Origin: Clostridia bacterium
Lineage (GTDB): Bacteria > Bacillota > Clostridia > TANB77 > CAG-508
DNA length: 34,085 bases
Direction: 5' to 3'
NCBI GenBank assembly: GCA_017409455.1
Contig: JAFQSS010000003.1
Coordinates: 1-34,085, forward strand
Below the pieces are notes generated by a model. That model had not been told where the DNA came from and ran no database searches. It was given only the letters and a program-made list of their open reading frames with translations. Made by a program: the position numbers and the translations under genes. The first letter of the stretch is position 1, and each line of letters begins with the position of its first letter. Below, piece by piece: positions 7,854 to 15,879 of the stretch.

Positions 7854-8421
7854 AAAATTAAGGAGATTATATGCTAAATTAATAATTCTTGTTTTATGTG
7901 TTTTGATTATAGCAAGAATTTTTGTGCTAGTTTTATCAAAATATGAAAGTATTTCAAACTCATATGCCAATGTAGATATCGCATTTTATTTATTAAAAGA
8001 AGATTATAAGTCAATGACTCTTAATTTAGCTTCTTTATTACCGCGAGATAATGCATATACTTTTGAATTTTCTATAGGAAATCAAGCGGGTGACGATATT
8101 GCTGAAGTAGATTTAGAATATGAACTAACTTTAAGAACAACAACAAATTTACCATTAACATATGAGTTATATATGAATGAATCTTATACAGATTCAGGAG
8201 CAACAAATATAATAAAAGAAAATACAGTTGCACAAGATGAAGATGGTACATATTTTAGAACAATAACAACAGAAAAAATAATTTTGCCATATACAGAAGG
8301 AATAACTAATTTATACCAATTAGTTGTATATTTTCCAGGAGATTATAATCAAGAAATTTATCAAGATATAATAGAACTTTTAGAAATAAATGTCAATGGA
8401 CAACAAGTTACTGATGAATAA
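7843..8421 (+). CDS. Exported TasA-like or related surface subunit
   Basis: A 192-residue protein with a single N-terminal hydrophobic segment (about residues 10-28) followed by SKYESISNSYANVDIAFYL, which resembles the region after the cleavage site in SipW substrates. The rest is beta-rich: RDNAYTFEFSIGNQ, EVDLEYELTLRTTTNLP and YQLVVYFPGDYNQE. I chose the ATG at 7843 because GGAGG at 7832-7836 lies six bases before it; an ATG three bases earlier and an upstream TTG are poorer. It overlaps the peptidase gene by 11 bases. No cell-wall sorting signal is present. Its family is less clear than for its neighbours, though size, topology and context agree. Confidence 0.65.
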   Translation: MVNKKLRRLYAKLIILVLCVLIIARIFVLVLSKYESISNSYANVDIAFYLLKEDYKSMTLNLASLLPRDNAYTFEFSIGNQAGDDIAEVDLEYELTLRTTTNLPLTYELYMNESYTDSGATNIIKENTVAQDEDGTYFRTITTEKIILPYTEGITNLYQLVVYFPGDYNQEIYQDIIELLEINVNGQQVTDE

Positions 8422-8434
8422 GAGAGGAAATCAA

Positions 8435-9379
8435 ATGCAAAGGAAGAATAAAGGTCAATTTAAATTAATGCAAATATATCAAAAAAAGCAAATAATAATT
8501 ATTCTTGCAATACTATTATGTGCTATTTCCTTTGTTGTAGTTTTTGGTAGATATGTTACAAATAGTATGAATAACTATTTTTTGAGAAGTAAAGAATTCT
8601 ACTTTTTTAGTGACAAACTATCAGAAAAAAGAGCTGTGTTTCAAGTTGATAACTGGACCGGTGTTGATGATCATACAATTATAATTAATATGAATAGTAG
8701 AAAAAACAATATTCAAGTTGCAACATATGATATAGATTATGATATCACATATACTTGTTCAGATAATGCAATTTGTCAATTAAGCAAAACAAGTGGAACT
8801 ATAGCAAAAGAGGATAATACAGATTCTTTTACTGTAACGATAACACCAAATACACAATTAAAAACAGGTGATAAAGTAATTGTAGAAATTACAGCAACAT
8901 CAAAAACAACTTATGAAAAAGTACTTAAAGGTAGATTTACATTAGTTGTAGGACAAGAGCAACTGTCATATCAAATAACTGATGAACCAAATAGTCCATA
9001 TATGGACTTAAGAATGACAAATACTCTTTCTTATTATACTGTAAAAGAAGCTTTTGGAGATTACTCTACGAAAGACAAGATTGATAGTGATACATATTTA
9101 GCATTACCTGATGAGGAAAAAGCAAAATGTTATTCAAGTATAGTAAAAATAGATTTTGACCCAAATGAAGTTTTAATAGATCTTACAAGTGGAAGCTATC
9201 AAAACGCTATAAATATTACAACAACTACAATTAACGGAAAAAACTATATAAATAGTATCACATTAGCAATAGATGCGATTTCTAGTGCGGATTTGAGGTT
9301 TTATAAAGCAGATACATCAAAAGATTACACATATCCAAACCTAGAAAATGATTCAGTTGTTAGTGTTGTACCACAATAA
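8435..9379 (+). CDS. Membrane-anchored or exported protein of unknown family
   Basis: A 314-residue protein with a basic N-terminus and one hydrophobic segment (about residues 20-38), then RYVTNSMNNYF and a long beta-rich extracytoplasmic part. Notable stretches are NWTGVDDHTIIINMNSRKNN, YTCSDNAICQLSKTSG with two close cysteines that could form a disulfide, FTVTITPNTQLKTGDKV, which looks like an Ig-like or fibronectin-type strand pair, and SPYMDLRMTNTLSYY. The start at 8435 is set by GAGAGG at 8422-8427; earlier in-frame starts overlap the previous gene and lack a site. I do not recognise the family. It could be a larger fibre component, a tip protein or a receptor for the cytosolic partners encoded next. 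Confidence 0.72.
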   Translation: MQRKNKGQFKLMQIYQKKQIIIILAILLCAISFVVVFGRYVTNSMNNYFLRSKEFYFFSDKLSEKRAVFQVDNWTGVDDHTIIINMNSRKNNIQVATYDIDYDITYTCSDNAICQLSKTSGTIAKEDNTDSFTVTITPNTQLKTGDKVIVEITATSKTTYEKVLKGRFTLVVGQEQLSYQITDEPNSPYMDLRMTNTLSYYTVKEAFGDYSTKDKIDSDTYLALPDEEKAKCYSSIVKIDFDPNEVLIDLTSGSYQNAINITTTTINGKNYINSITLAIDAISSADLRFYKADTSKDYTYPNLENDSVVSVVPQ

Positions 9380-9394
9380 GGAGTTTAAAAAATT

Positions 9395-10396
9395 ATGACA
9401 ATAAATATAATGAACGAATATATAGAATTAACTAAAAGACAAATAAATGAATATATGAGATTAGTTTTTAATGAGAAATTTAATCAAAACTATTGTGATC
9501 TTTTTACAGAAAGATATATTAGTATTCGTTATTTTAATTATTATGAAAATGAATTTCATGAAACTATTAGAAGAAAAATATTAGAACATCTAAAAAAAGT
9601 TGGAGAAGAAATCATTATTAATAATATAGATGATAGAGAACTAATAGAAAATATGAGAGTATTTTTTTATTACATTTTATATTTTGACAATGTTGTATAT
9701 TATAAAGATTTAAGACAAAAAATACATCAAATTGGAAAAGTAAAGAAAAGAGCATTTAAACAAGAAATATATGATTTTGAAGAAAATTTATATCAAAAAA
9801 TACAACAAATTATAGATGAAAAAGAAGAAATTATAAAAAGATTTTCTTCAGATAAATTTTATATTAAATTAACAAATTATCCAGATAAATTAAAAGTTTA
9901 TAGAGTTAATTTGAAATATAATAATATAAAATTTCCACTAGAATATAGTGAATTTGCAATTAACAAAGCTTTTCAAATGGGGCTTGTTAATGAAGACAAA
10001 TTAGTTGTAGAATATTATTTAATTGCATTACAAATTTTGAAAGATGTTTTAAAATTGAATTTTAAGAAAAGATATGTTTTAGAATTTGCAGAAACACTTT
10101 TGAAAAAGCCTAAAAAAATAAAAAGCATATTGAATATAATTGATAATTCAGCAATTCAAGACAAAATAAGTTTAAAAATAAGATATGAGGAATTCTTGAA
10201 AAATCAAGAAACAGTTTTTGATTTAATGAGACAAGGTTACAAAATAACTGTAATTTTAGATAATTCATTTGAAGCAAATTTCAAAAATATAGAAAGTTTG
10301 CAAATGTTTGAATTTGTAATAATTAATAGAAATTTGAAACAATATAATGAAATTATGAACAATAGAGAAAATATACATAATATTATAGAAATATGA
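9395..10396 (+). CDS. Cytosolic protein of unknown function in the surface operon
   Basis: A 333-residue soluble protein without signal or membrane helix. It is strongly helical and rich in Lys, Glu, Ile, Tyr and Asn. Residues 20-110 have repeated aromatic clusters (SIRYFNYYENEF, RVFFYYILYFDNVVYY); about 115-150 look like a short coiled coil (IYDFEENLYQKIQQIIDEKE); and the end has a beta-alpha pattern (GYKITVILDNSF, FEFVIINRNL). AAGGAG at 9378-9383 and ATG at 9395 fix the start. It is nine bases upstream of the McrB-like ATPase gene and so a likely physical partner. I cannot name the family. Confidence 0.75.
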   Translation: MTINIMNEYIELTKRQINEYMRLVFNEKFNQNYCDLFTERYISIRYFNYYENEFHETIRRKILEHLKKVGEEIIINNIDDRELIENMRVFFYYILYFDNVVYYKDLRQKIHQIGKVKKRAFKQEIYDFEENLYQKIQQIIDEKEEIIKRFSSDKFYIKLTNYPDKLKVYRVNLKYNNIKFPLEYSEFAINKAFQMGLVNEDKLVVEYYLIALQILKDVLKLNFKKRYVLEFAETLLKKPKKIKSILNIIDNSAIQDKISLKIRYEEFLKNQETVFDLMRQGYKITVILDNSFEANFKNIESLQMFEFVIINRNLKQYNEIMNNRENIHNIIEI

Positions 10397-10404
10397 GGTA
10401 ATAT

Positions 10405-11940
10405 ATGGAAACATTTATAAGATTCTTATATGAATTTTTATCACAAATCTTTTTAGGATTTACATCAATTCTAAAAGGGATTACAACTGGAATAGGTCAA
10501 ATATTTGACATAAAAACATATCAAAATATGATAGGAAAATACCAATCAGATCTTTCTATGCCAGAATGGATATTAGTTGTTATTGCAATATTATTTGTTG
10601 TGATTTTTATAGGACTAATAATTGCATTAATATATTTATTAACAAGAAAATATTTGAAATTTAGAAAACAAGCAATAAATGAAGATGAACTAATGGATGA
10701 GGTTGCTTATTTGAATGGGCAAGTAGCAAGTTTAATGAAAGAAAAAGAAGAAATTCTTGCTATGAAAGTTTCACAATTGGGATTAAAACCAGGAGAATCA
10801 CCAACAGAAGAAATTTCTAGTCAAGGTGGTGGAGAAGATGAGGATGGGGCAACAAATCCTGATATAAGATTCTCTAAATTAGACCAAATTGATAGAGACT
10901 TTGAAGATTATGAACATATAGATTATGGAAATAAATTTACATTACCAGAATTATGTGAAAACTTTAGAAATTTTGCGGCATCTAGATTAGGATTATACTA
11001 TAAAATAGAGATGATAAGAATATTTATATCAGCATTAGCATCAACAAAATTAGTAATATTACAAGGTATTTCAGGTACTGGTAAAACATCATTAGCATAT
11101 GCTTGGGGAAAATTTTTAAAACACAGTTCTTGTGTTGCATCTGTTCAACCATCTTGGAGAGATAGAACAGATATGTTTGGTTATTTCAATGAGTTTACAA
11201 AAAAATTCAATGAAACAGAAATGTTAAAAGAAATGTATATAGCTGGATATTGTGATGAAGTATTTACAGTAATCCTAGACGAGATGAACTTGTCTCGTGT
11301 TGAATATTATTTCGCAGAAATGTTATCTATTCTAGAAATGCCAAATAGAGATGAATGGATAATAGAATTAGTTCCAAACAGTTGGAAAACAGACCCTAAA
11401 AACATAATTGGGGGTAAATTAAAAGTTCCGCCAAATATGTGGTATATAGGAACAATCAATAATGACGACTCTACATTTGCCGTAACAGATAAGGTATATG
11501 ATAGAGCGATGCCAATAGATATAAATGATAAAGGTGTACCTTTTGACCCAATTCCAACTGATGCACAAGACATAAACTTTACATATTTAGATAATTTATT
11601 TAGAACAGCAATGGCAGAAAACCAAATGTCACAAGAAATATTAGATAAAATAGAAGAAATGGATAACTATGTAATCCAACACTTCCGTATTGCGTTTGGT
11701 AACCGTATTGTAAAACATATGAAAAATTTCGTTCCTGTTTTTGTAGCATGTGGAGGAACTGAAGTTGATGGAGTAGACTACTTTATAGCTAGAAAAATCT
11801 TAAGAAAATTTGAACAATTAAATGTTGCATATATTAAAGATGAAATTGACCCATATATAGCTTTTCTAGATAAAACATTTGGAAAAAATGCTATGAAAGA
11901 ATGTATAGAATTTTTATTAAGACTTAAGAAGATAGCATAG
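10405..11940 (+). CDS. Membrane-anchored McrB-type AAA+ ATPase
   Basis: A 511-residue protein with an unusual arrangement. Residues about 54-80 form a transmembrane helix (WILVVIAILFVVIFIGLIIA) followed by basic residues; 91-125 look like a coiled coil; 130-170 are an acidic linker; and 180 onward is an AAA+ domain of the McrB group. Visible motifs are Walker A GISGTGKTS (221-229), Walker B VILDEMN (289-295) followed by LSRVEYYFAEMLSILE, sensor 1 GTINNDDS (349-356) and TDKVYDRA (361-368) with the arginine typical of McrB. In McrBC the motor uses GTP, but McrB-family relatives use ATP; which applies here is unknown. Its TM anchor and surroundings of signal peptidase and TasA-like genes argue against restriction and for a membrane-associated remodelling role (inference). 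Confidence 0.88.
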   Translation: METFIRFLYEFLSQIFLGFTSILKGITTGIGQIFDIKTYQNMIGKYQSDLSMPEWILVVIAILFVVIFIGLIIALIYLLTRKYLKFRKQAINEDELMDEVAYLNGQVASLMKEKEEILAMKVSQLGLKPGESPTEEISSQGGGEDEDGATNPDIRFSKLDQIDRDFEDYEHIDYGNKFTLPELCENFRNFAASRLGLYYKIEMIRIFISALASTKLVILQGISGTGKTSLAYAWGKFLKHSSCVASVQPSWRDRTDMFGYFNEFTKKFNETEMLKEMYIAGYCDEVFTVILDEMNLSRVEYYFAEMLSILEMPNRDEWIIELVPNSWKTDPKNIIGGKLKVPPNMWYIGTINNDDSTFAVTDKVYDRAMPIDINDKGVPFDPIPTDAQDINFTYLDNLFRTAMAENQMSQEILDKIEEMDNYVIQHFRIAFGNRIVKHMKNFVPVFVACGGTEVDGVDYFIARKILRKFEQLNVAYIKDEIDPYIAFLDKTFGKNAMKECIEFLLRLKKIA

Positions 11941-11952
11941 GAGGTTAACATT

Positions 11953-13095
11953 TTGGACAATTTAGGAATAATTGATTTATATCAAAATGATAAAGAAAAA
12001 AATAGTGTAAAACAATTTGCAGAAAAAACAGATTCTACATTAAGAGTAGAAACAGATAGAAAAACAACAACATTAGATACAGAATGGTTAGATATGATAG
12101 AAGATACAATACAATATATCGATAATATATTTAGGTCTCCTAACCGTTTTATCGTAAATGAAGAGGAAGTTGTAAAAGTTGAACAAGCTAAAAAAATAAC
12201 AGTAGAAACAATAAAACATTTATCAAAAAATACTAACTTTATACAAACTATAGATCCTGTAACAGGAGATGTAACGCCTTCTAAATTATTAAATATAAGA
12301 AAAGAAGAAAGTTATGATACATATGAAAACAGATTAATTTATACATTAGTACAAAATACAAAAATGTTTATAAAAAGAAGAAAAGAAGAATTATTAGAGA
12401 ATATAGATGAAAGTAATAATGAACAATCAAGTATTAATAATAAAGCATTACATTATAATGCAACTTCAATAATAAATGGCGAAAAAGTAAATGCAAATAT
12501 GAATTTAAGCTCAGCTTTAGATGCAGAAGGAGATACTTCTAAAGATAAAGTACAAAAAATTCTAGAACGTATAGAAGAAGTTGAAAAAAAGATTGAAATG
12601 TTAGGAGATGCAGAACCTTATCAAGTAATTGATAGACAACGTATATCTTTAGTAAGAGAACCTATTAAAAAAACAAATGTAGTATTAAAAAATGTTAATT
12701 TTCAATATGCAATGAAATTATGGTCATATTTAAGAGATAATTACAATATAGGACTTGCGGAAGATGAAGAACATCTAGATTATAATGATACTGGAGAATT
12801 GAAACAATTTATAGATGAAACATTTTTGTTACAATATATTGCAATGAAAACACTTGATGAAGACAAACAAGAAAATGAATCTACACATAAAGAAATACAA
12901 GAAACAATGGTTGACCAGATGATAGAAAAAATGATAGATATGGATGTTGAAGTTACAGAACAACAATTAACACAAATGATTGCTCAAAGATATGAAGTAA
13001 TCAAATATAAGAAAACAGAAATAATAAAAGAAATTCAACAAATATTTAAAACGCAAATAGAAAAATATGAAGAACAAGTTGAAAAAAGAGGGTAA
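11953..13095 (+). CDS. DUF2357/McrC-side-like partner of the AAA+ ATPase
   Basis: A 380-residue cytosolic protein encoded directly after the McrB-like gene. Residues about 111-150 (IRKEESYDTYENRLIYTLVQ, then RRKEELLEN) resemble the DUF2357 signature, in which a conserved T/Y-x-ENR motif is followed by a long helix; DUF2357 proteins are known partners of McrB-type ATPases. Coiled-coil helices at about 195-225 and 310-380 are rich in Glu and Lys. I see no McrC-like PD-(D/E)xK nuclease motif. The start is a TTG at 11953, supported by a perfect AGGAGG at 11939-11944 eight bases upstream. Assignment to DUF2357 is by motif resemblance only; partnership with the ATPase is strongly suggested by position. 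Confidence 0.68.
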   Translation: MDNLGIIDLYQNDKEKNSVKQFAEKTDSTLRVETDRKTTTLDTEWLDMIEDTIQYIDNIFRSPNRFIVNEEEVVKVEQAKKITVETIKHLSKNTNFIQTIDPVTGDVTPSKLLNIRKEESYDTYENRLIYTLVQNTKMFIKRRKEELLENIDESNNEQSSINNKALHYNATSIINGEKVNANMNLSSALDAEGDTSKDKVQKILERIEEVEKKIEMLGDAEPYQVIDRQRISLVREPIKKTNVVLKNVNFQYAMKLWSYLRDNYNIGLAEDEEHLDYNDTGELKQFIDETFLLQYIAMKTLDEDKQENESTHKEIQETMVDQMIEKMIDMDVEVTEQQLTQMIAQRYEVIKYKKTEIIKEIQQIFKTQIEKYEEQVEKRG

Positions 13096-13098
13096 ATT

Positions 13099-13692
13099 AT
13101 GTTAGAGAAACTGAAAAAGATAAAAGAAAATAAAGTACTAAAGTTTATTGTAAATGTATTATATACATTAATGTTTATAGTAGTGGTGTTATTATTATTA
13201 GTTGTAGTTATGCAAAGAGTATCTGATAATACTATAACACTAGGAGGATTTAGAATGTTTACAGTTGCAACAGGAAGTATGGTTCCTGTTTATGATGTTG
13301 GAGATATTCTAATAGCAAAAGAAATAAAACCAGAAAAAATCAAAGTAGGAGATGACCTTGTTTATTTAGGGAAAAAAGGTACTTTTGCTGGTAAAATTGT
13401 AACACATAGAGTAAATTCTATAGAAAAACAAGAAGATGGAAATTACAAAATAATTACACAAGGTGTGGCTAACAATGCCGCTGACCCTGAAATTAGCCAA
13501 ACTCAAGTTTTAGGGAAAGTTATGTGTGAAATTCATATATTAAGTTTTATGCAAAAAATGATGAAAAATGTATATGTATTTTATTTCGTGATATTCATAC
13601 CTGTTGGAATACTAGTTTATAAAAATGTTAAAAGCATAATAAATGTGGACAATGAAGAGGAGAATGATGAAGAAGATAATAAAGATAATTAA
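13099..13692 (+). CDS. SipW/ER-type signal peptidase I (active)
   Basis: A 197-residue membrane peptidase, TM helices at about residues 17-38 and 155-175, catalytic serine in ATGSMVPVYDVGDILIA (S60) and histidine in IVTHRV (H103). The middle part is very similar to the solitary peptidase at 4513, with shared GNYKIIT and DPEISQTQV-GKV stretches, so one is a duplicate of the other. The acidic cytosolic tail (ending NEEENDEEDNKDN) is a difference. Translation is coupled with the preceding gene (3-base gap) and overlaps the TasA-like gene at 13667, its probable substrate. Confidence 0.91.
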   Translation: MLEKLKKIKENKVLKFIVNVLYTLMFIVVVLLLLVVVMQRVSDNTITLGGFRMFTVATGSMVPVYDVGDILIAKEIKPEKIKVGDDLVYLGKKGTFAGKIVTHRVNSIEKQEDGNYKIITQGVANNAADPEISQTQVLGKVMCEIHILSFMQKMMKNVYVFYFVIFIPVGILVYKNVKSIINVDNEEENDEEDNKDN

Positions 13693-14260
13693 AATAGTAA
13701 AAATTAAAAATATAGTAATTTTAATTTTAATACTAGCTTTTAATACATATGCATGGTTTATATATGCGACAAGAGTGTCTTCAAGTTTAACAGTACATAT
13801 TAGTTCTTGGAATGTTCAATTTTCAATAGGAGAAGAAGAAACTGTAACAAATATATTGATTGAAGTAGAAAGAATTTTTCCGGGAATGGAACCTTTTGAG
13901 AAACATATAGAAGTGAAGAATAAAGGTGAAATTAAAGCAATATTAGATTATGAAATAAAATCATTAAAGGTTATGGATGAATTTTATGAAATAGCAGATG
14001 ATATATCTTCAAAAGATTTGGAAAACAAAATGAAAACAGATTATCCATTTGAAATTAATGTTACTTCAAATGACACTGAATTAGCTGCTGGAACAGGAAC
14101 TGGTAGTTTTACTATAACAGTAAATTGGCCATTCGAATCTGGTGATGATGAGCTAGATACATTGTGGGGAAATAAGGCATATGAGTTTTATTCATTAAAT
14201 CCTGATGCCAAAAGTATTGAAATAGGATTAACTTTAATAGCTCAACAAATTGCACAATAA
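13667..14260 (+). CDS. SipW-dependent TasA-like subunit
   Basis: A 197-residue exported protein. The basic N-terminus and hydrophobic segment (about residues 10-25) end in NTYAWF (26-31), the signature of SipW-type signal peptides in Clostridia; then LTVHISSWNVQFSIG leads into a beta-rich body with PGMEPFEKHIEVKNKGE and GTGTGSFTITVNWPFE. No anchor follows, so the mature protein should be released or polymerised. AGAGGAG at 13656-13662 favours ATG 13667; ATG 13664 is also possible, and the 13643 ATG has no site. It overlaps the peptidase gene by 26 bases and is the last gene of the operon before a hairpin. Confidence 0.8.
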   Translation: MKKIIKIIKIVKIKNIVILILILAFNTYAWFIYATRVSSSLTVHISSWNVQFSIGEEETVTNILIEVERIFPGMEPFEKHIEVKNKGEIKAILDYEIKSLKVMDEFYEIADDISSKDLENKMKTDYPFEINVTSNDTELAAGTGTGSFTITVNWPFESGDDELDTLWGNKAYEFYSLNPDAKSIEIGLTLIAQQIAQ

Positions 14261-14264
14261 AAAT

Positions 14265-14294
14265 GGAAACTTTAAGGATGGCCTTAAAGTTTCC
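14265..14294. terminator. Hairpin between convergent TasA-like genes
   Basis: Perfect 13-base arms GGAAACTTTAAGG (14265-14277) and CCTTAAAGTTTCC (14282-14294) around a four-base loop. It lies between two convergent stops. There is no long T tract, so termination efficiency is uncertain, but the position and stem strength fit. Confidence 0.65.
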
Positions 14295-14303
14295 TATTAA
14301 ATA

Positions 14304-14906
14304 TTAACTTAAAGTTTCTGTTATTTGTGTAAATGAAACATTTACATGTAGAAGTGGTTGGCTTTCTGATGATGTTGAAAGAGTGTCAGCGTCATTTGCC
14401 ATAGTTTGAGAAGATTCATCATCATTCCACTTTATATAAACTCTAACTTTTCGTGTATCTAGTTCACTAGAAAGTTCTATGATTTCAGATATAGGGGTAT
14501 TGTAATTTTCAAATATAATTTTTTCACCATCATCCAAAGCATAACCAATTGCAACTAAATCTTGGACACAACTATTTTCGTCGGCTGAAACTGAAATGTC
14601 ATATTGAAAAGAAACATCTACATTTGAAAAATCAAGATTTAAATCAAAATATCCTTCTGCTGTTGGTGCAATAATACCACTTGCAATATGGTCTGTGCCA
14701 GGGAATACAGGGACAATAGAATTTGAAATATCTGAATCAGTCATTATTGACATATTGTTTACTAAAATATTCCAATTTGCAATTGTAAGAGATGTGTTGC
14801 CTTCAGTTGATGTTATGTATTTTGCGTAAATTTGTACTATAAAAAATAACAAAACACATATACAAATACCTATTAATAATAATAAAAATTTTTTGTGATT
14901 TTTCAT
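14304..14906 (-). CDS. TasA-like surface subunit on the opposite strand
   Basis: A 200-residue exported protein. The hydrophobic segment spans about residues 7-26, followed by YAKYITSTEGNTSLTIANWN, a classic SipW-substrate start (aromatic-rich, then a W in the first beta strand). The body has VFPGTDHIASGIIAP and EGYFDLNLDFSNVDVSFQYD, parallel to PGTIAPGLSGTFEM and NVSVRYD in the subunit at 6706; these two are the closest pair in the window. I chose the ATG at 14906 because AGAGGT precedes it; a start at 14972 lacks a site. It is the only surface-locus gene on this strand apart from 5972-5061, and is convergent with 13667-14260, so it is under separate control. Confidence 0.75.
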   Translation of the reverse strand: MKNHKKFLLLLIGICICVLLFFIVQIYAKYITSTEGNTSLTIANWNILVNNMSIMTDSDISNSIVPVFPGTDHIASGIIAPTAEGYFDLNLDFSNVDVSFQYDISVSADENSCVQDLVAIGYALDDGEKIIFENYNTPISEIIELSSELDTRKVRVYIKWNDDESSQTMANDADTLSTSSESQPLLHVNVSFTQITETLS

Positions 14907-14991
14907 ATTTACCTCTTTTGTTTTTTTATTAAGTCTATCACAGAAAAAAATATAAATCAAGTATTCATACAAGAGAAAGGTTGTAATTACA

Positions 14992-15714
14992 ATGAGAGAT
15001 TTTGAAGGAAAAAAAGAAAGAATGAAATTGAATTCTGAAAAAATAAGAGACAGAGAAAGAAAATTAAAAGTAGTAAAAATGTCAATTTTAATAATGTTAA
15101 TGTCATTAATAATAATGTATTTCCTTTTAAGAATTGTTTTTGAATCAGGATATTTTACTATATCATTAGACCCTGCATTTGCACAGGAAAGTGGATTAGT
15201 AATGTATGAAAAAATATCTGAAAAATATGAAAGAAAAATTTTAAAAGCAACAAGAGTTGATTTTATGGATAATATTTCTGTAAAATGGTTGCCAGAGAAT
15301 ATCCATGAGATGGGAGAAGGAAGCCATAATGGGAAAAATTATTTAGCATATACATTTTATTTAGAAAATATGGGGAGTGATACAATAAATTATTGGTATC
15401 AAATTATAGTAGATGATGTTATAAAAAATGTAGACAAAGCTATTAGAATAATGATTTATCGAAATGGTGAAAGAACAATTTATGCAAGACCAAATGAAGC
15501 AACAGGAAATGCAGAAAATGGAACAGAAAAATTTTATTCAGATTTAGAACCTGTATTAGAAAGTAGAAAAGGTTTTGAACCAGGGCAAATAGACAAATTT
15601 ACTGTTGTAATTTATCTAGAAGGTGATGATCCAGATTGTATTGATGCATTAATAGGTGGAGAAATGAAGATGCATATGGATATTACAGAGGAACATATAA
15701 CAAAAACTAACTAA
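14992..15714 (+). CDS. Membrane-anchored or exported TasA-like protein
   Basis: A 240-residue protein with a long charged N-terminus (residues 1-28, many Lys/Arg/Glu) before a hydrophobic segment (about 29-47), suggesting a type II anchor or a long SipW-type signal. The extracytoplasmic part has YTFYLENMGSDTINYWYQI and ends with YLEGDDPDCIDALIGGE followed by a beta strand, the same ending as the subunit at 15880 (WVEGQDVDCEDMASG), which groups the two. The ATG at 14992 is preceded by GAAAGG. It is divergent from the minus-strand gene and stands 165 bases before the 15880 gene. It may anchor the fibre made by 15880 (inference). Confidence 0.7.
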   Translation: MRDFEGKKERMKLNSEKIRDRERKLKVVKMSILIMLMSLIIMYFLLRIVFESGYFTISLDPAFAQESGLVMYEKISEKYERKILKATRVDFMDNISVKWLPENIHEMGEGSHNGKNYLAYTFYLENMGSDTINYWYQIIVDDVIKNVDKAIRIMIYRNGERTIYARPNEATGNAENGTEKFYSDLEPVLESRKGFEPGQIDKFTVVIYLEGDDPDCIDALIGGEMKMHMDITEEHITKTN

Positions 15715-15778
15715 ATATTACAAAAATATTACCGAAAAATGACAATTTTACATTTATGTTACAATTAAACAACATATA

Positions 15779-15807
15779 TTGACATATTTAGTAACTTGTT
15801 TTATACT
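15779..15807 (+). promoter_or_regulatory. Strong promoter of the 15880 subunit gene
   Basis: A perfect TTGACA (15779-15784), a 17-base spacer and TATACT (15802-15807) form the most consensus-like promoter in the window. The start should lie near 15814, giving a leader of about 66 bases. This fits high expression of a major subunit. Confidence 0.8.
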
Positions 15808-15833
15808 TTAAATATGAAATAAATAACAAGTTA
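15792..15833. promoter_or_regulatory. Inverted repeat over the -10 region, possible operator
   Basis: TAACTTGTT (15792-15800, in the promoter spacer) is perfectly repeated in inverse as AACAAGTTA (15825-15833, in the early leader). The arms flank the -10 box and start site, the placement expected for a repressor or looping site. No regulator gene is recognisable in the window. Confidence 0.4.
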
Positions 15834-15861
15834 TAGTTTGAAAGTATTGAGGCTATAACTT
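15828..15861 (+). promoter_or_regulatory. Leader hairpin of the 15880 transcript
   Basis: AAGTTATAG (15828-15836) pairs perfectly with CTATAACTT (15853-15861) around a 16-base loop, ending seven bases before the AGAGGGA ribosome binding site. It may stabilise the mRNA or limit translation. Confidence 0.4.
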
Positions 15862-15879
15862 AAAGAAAGAGGGAAGAAA

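Noticed and set aside
10405..13095. McrBC restriction system
   Set aside because: The ATPase has a TM anchor, the partner shows no nuclease motif I can see, and the neighbours are export and surface genes, so I do not call it a defence system.
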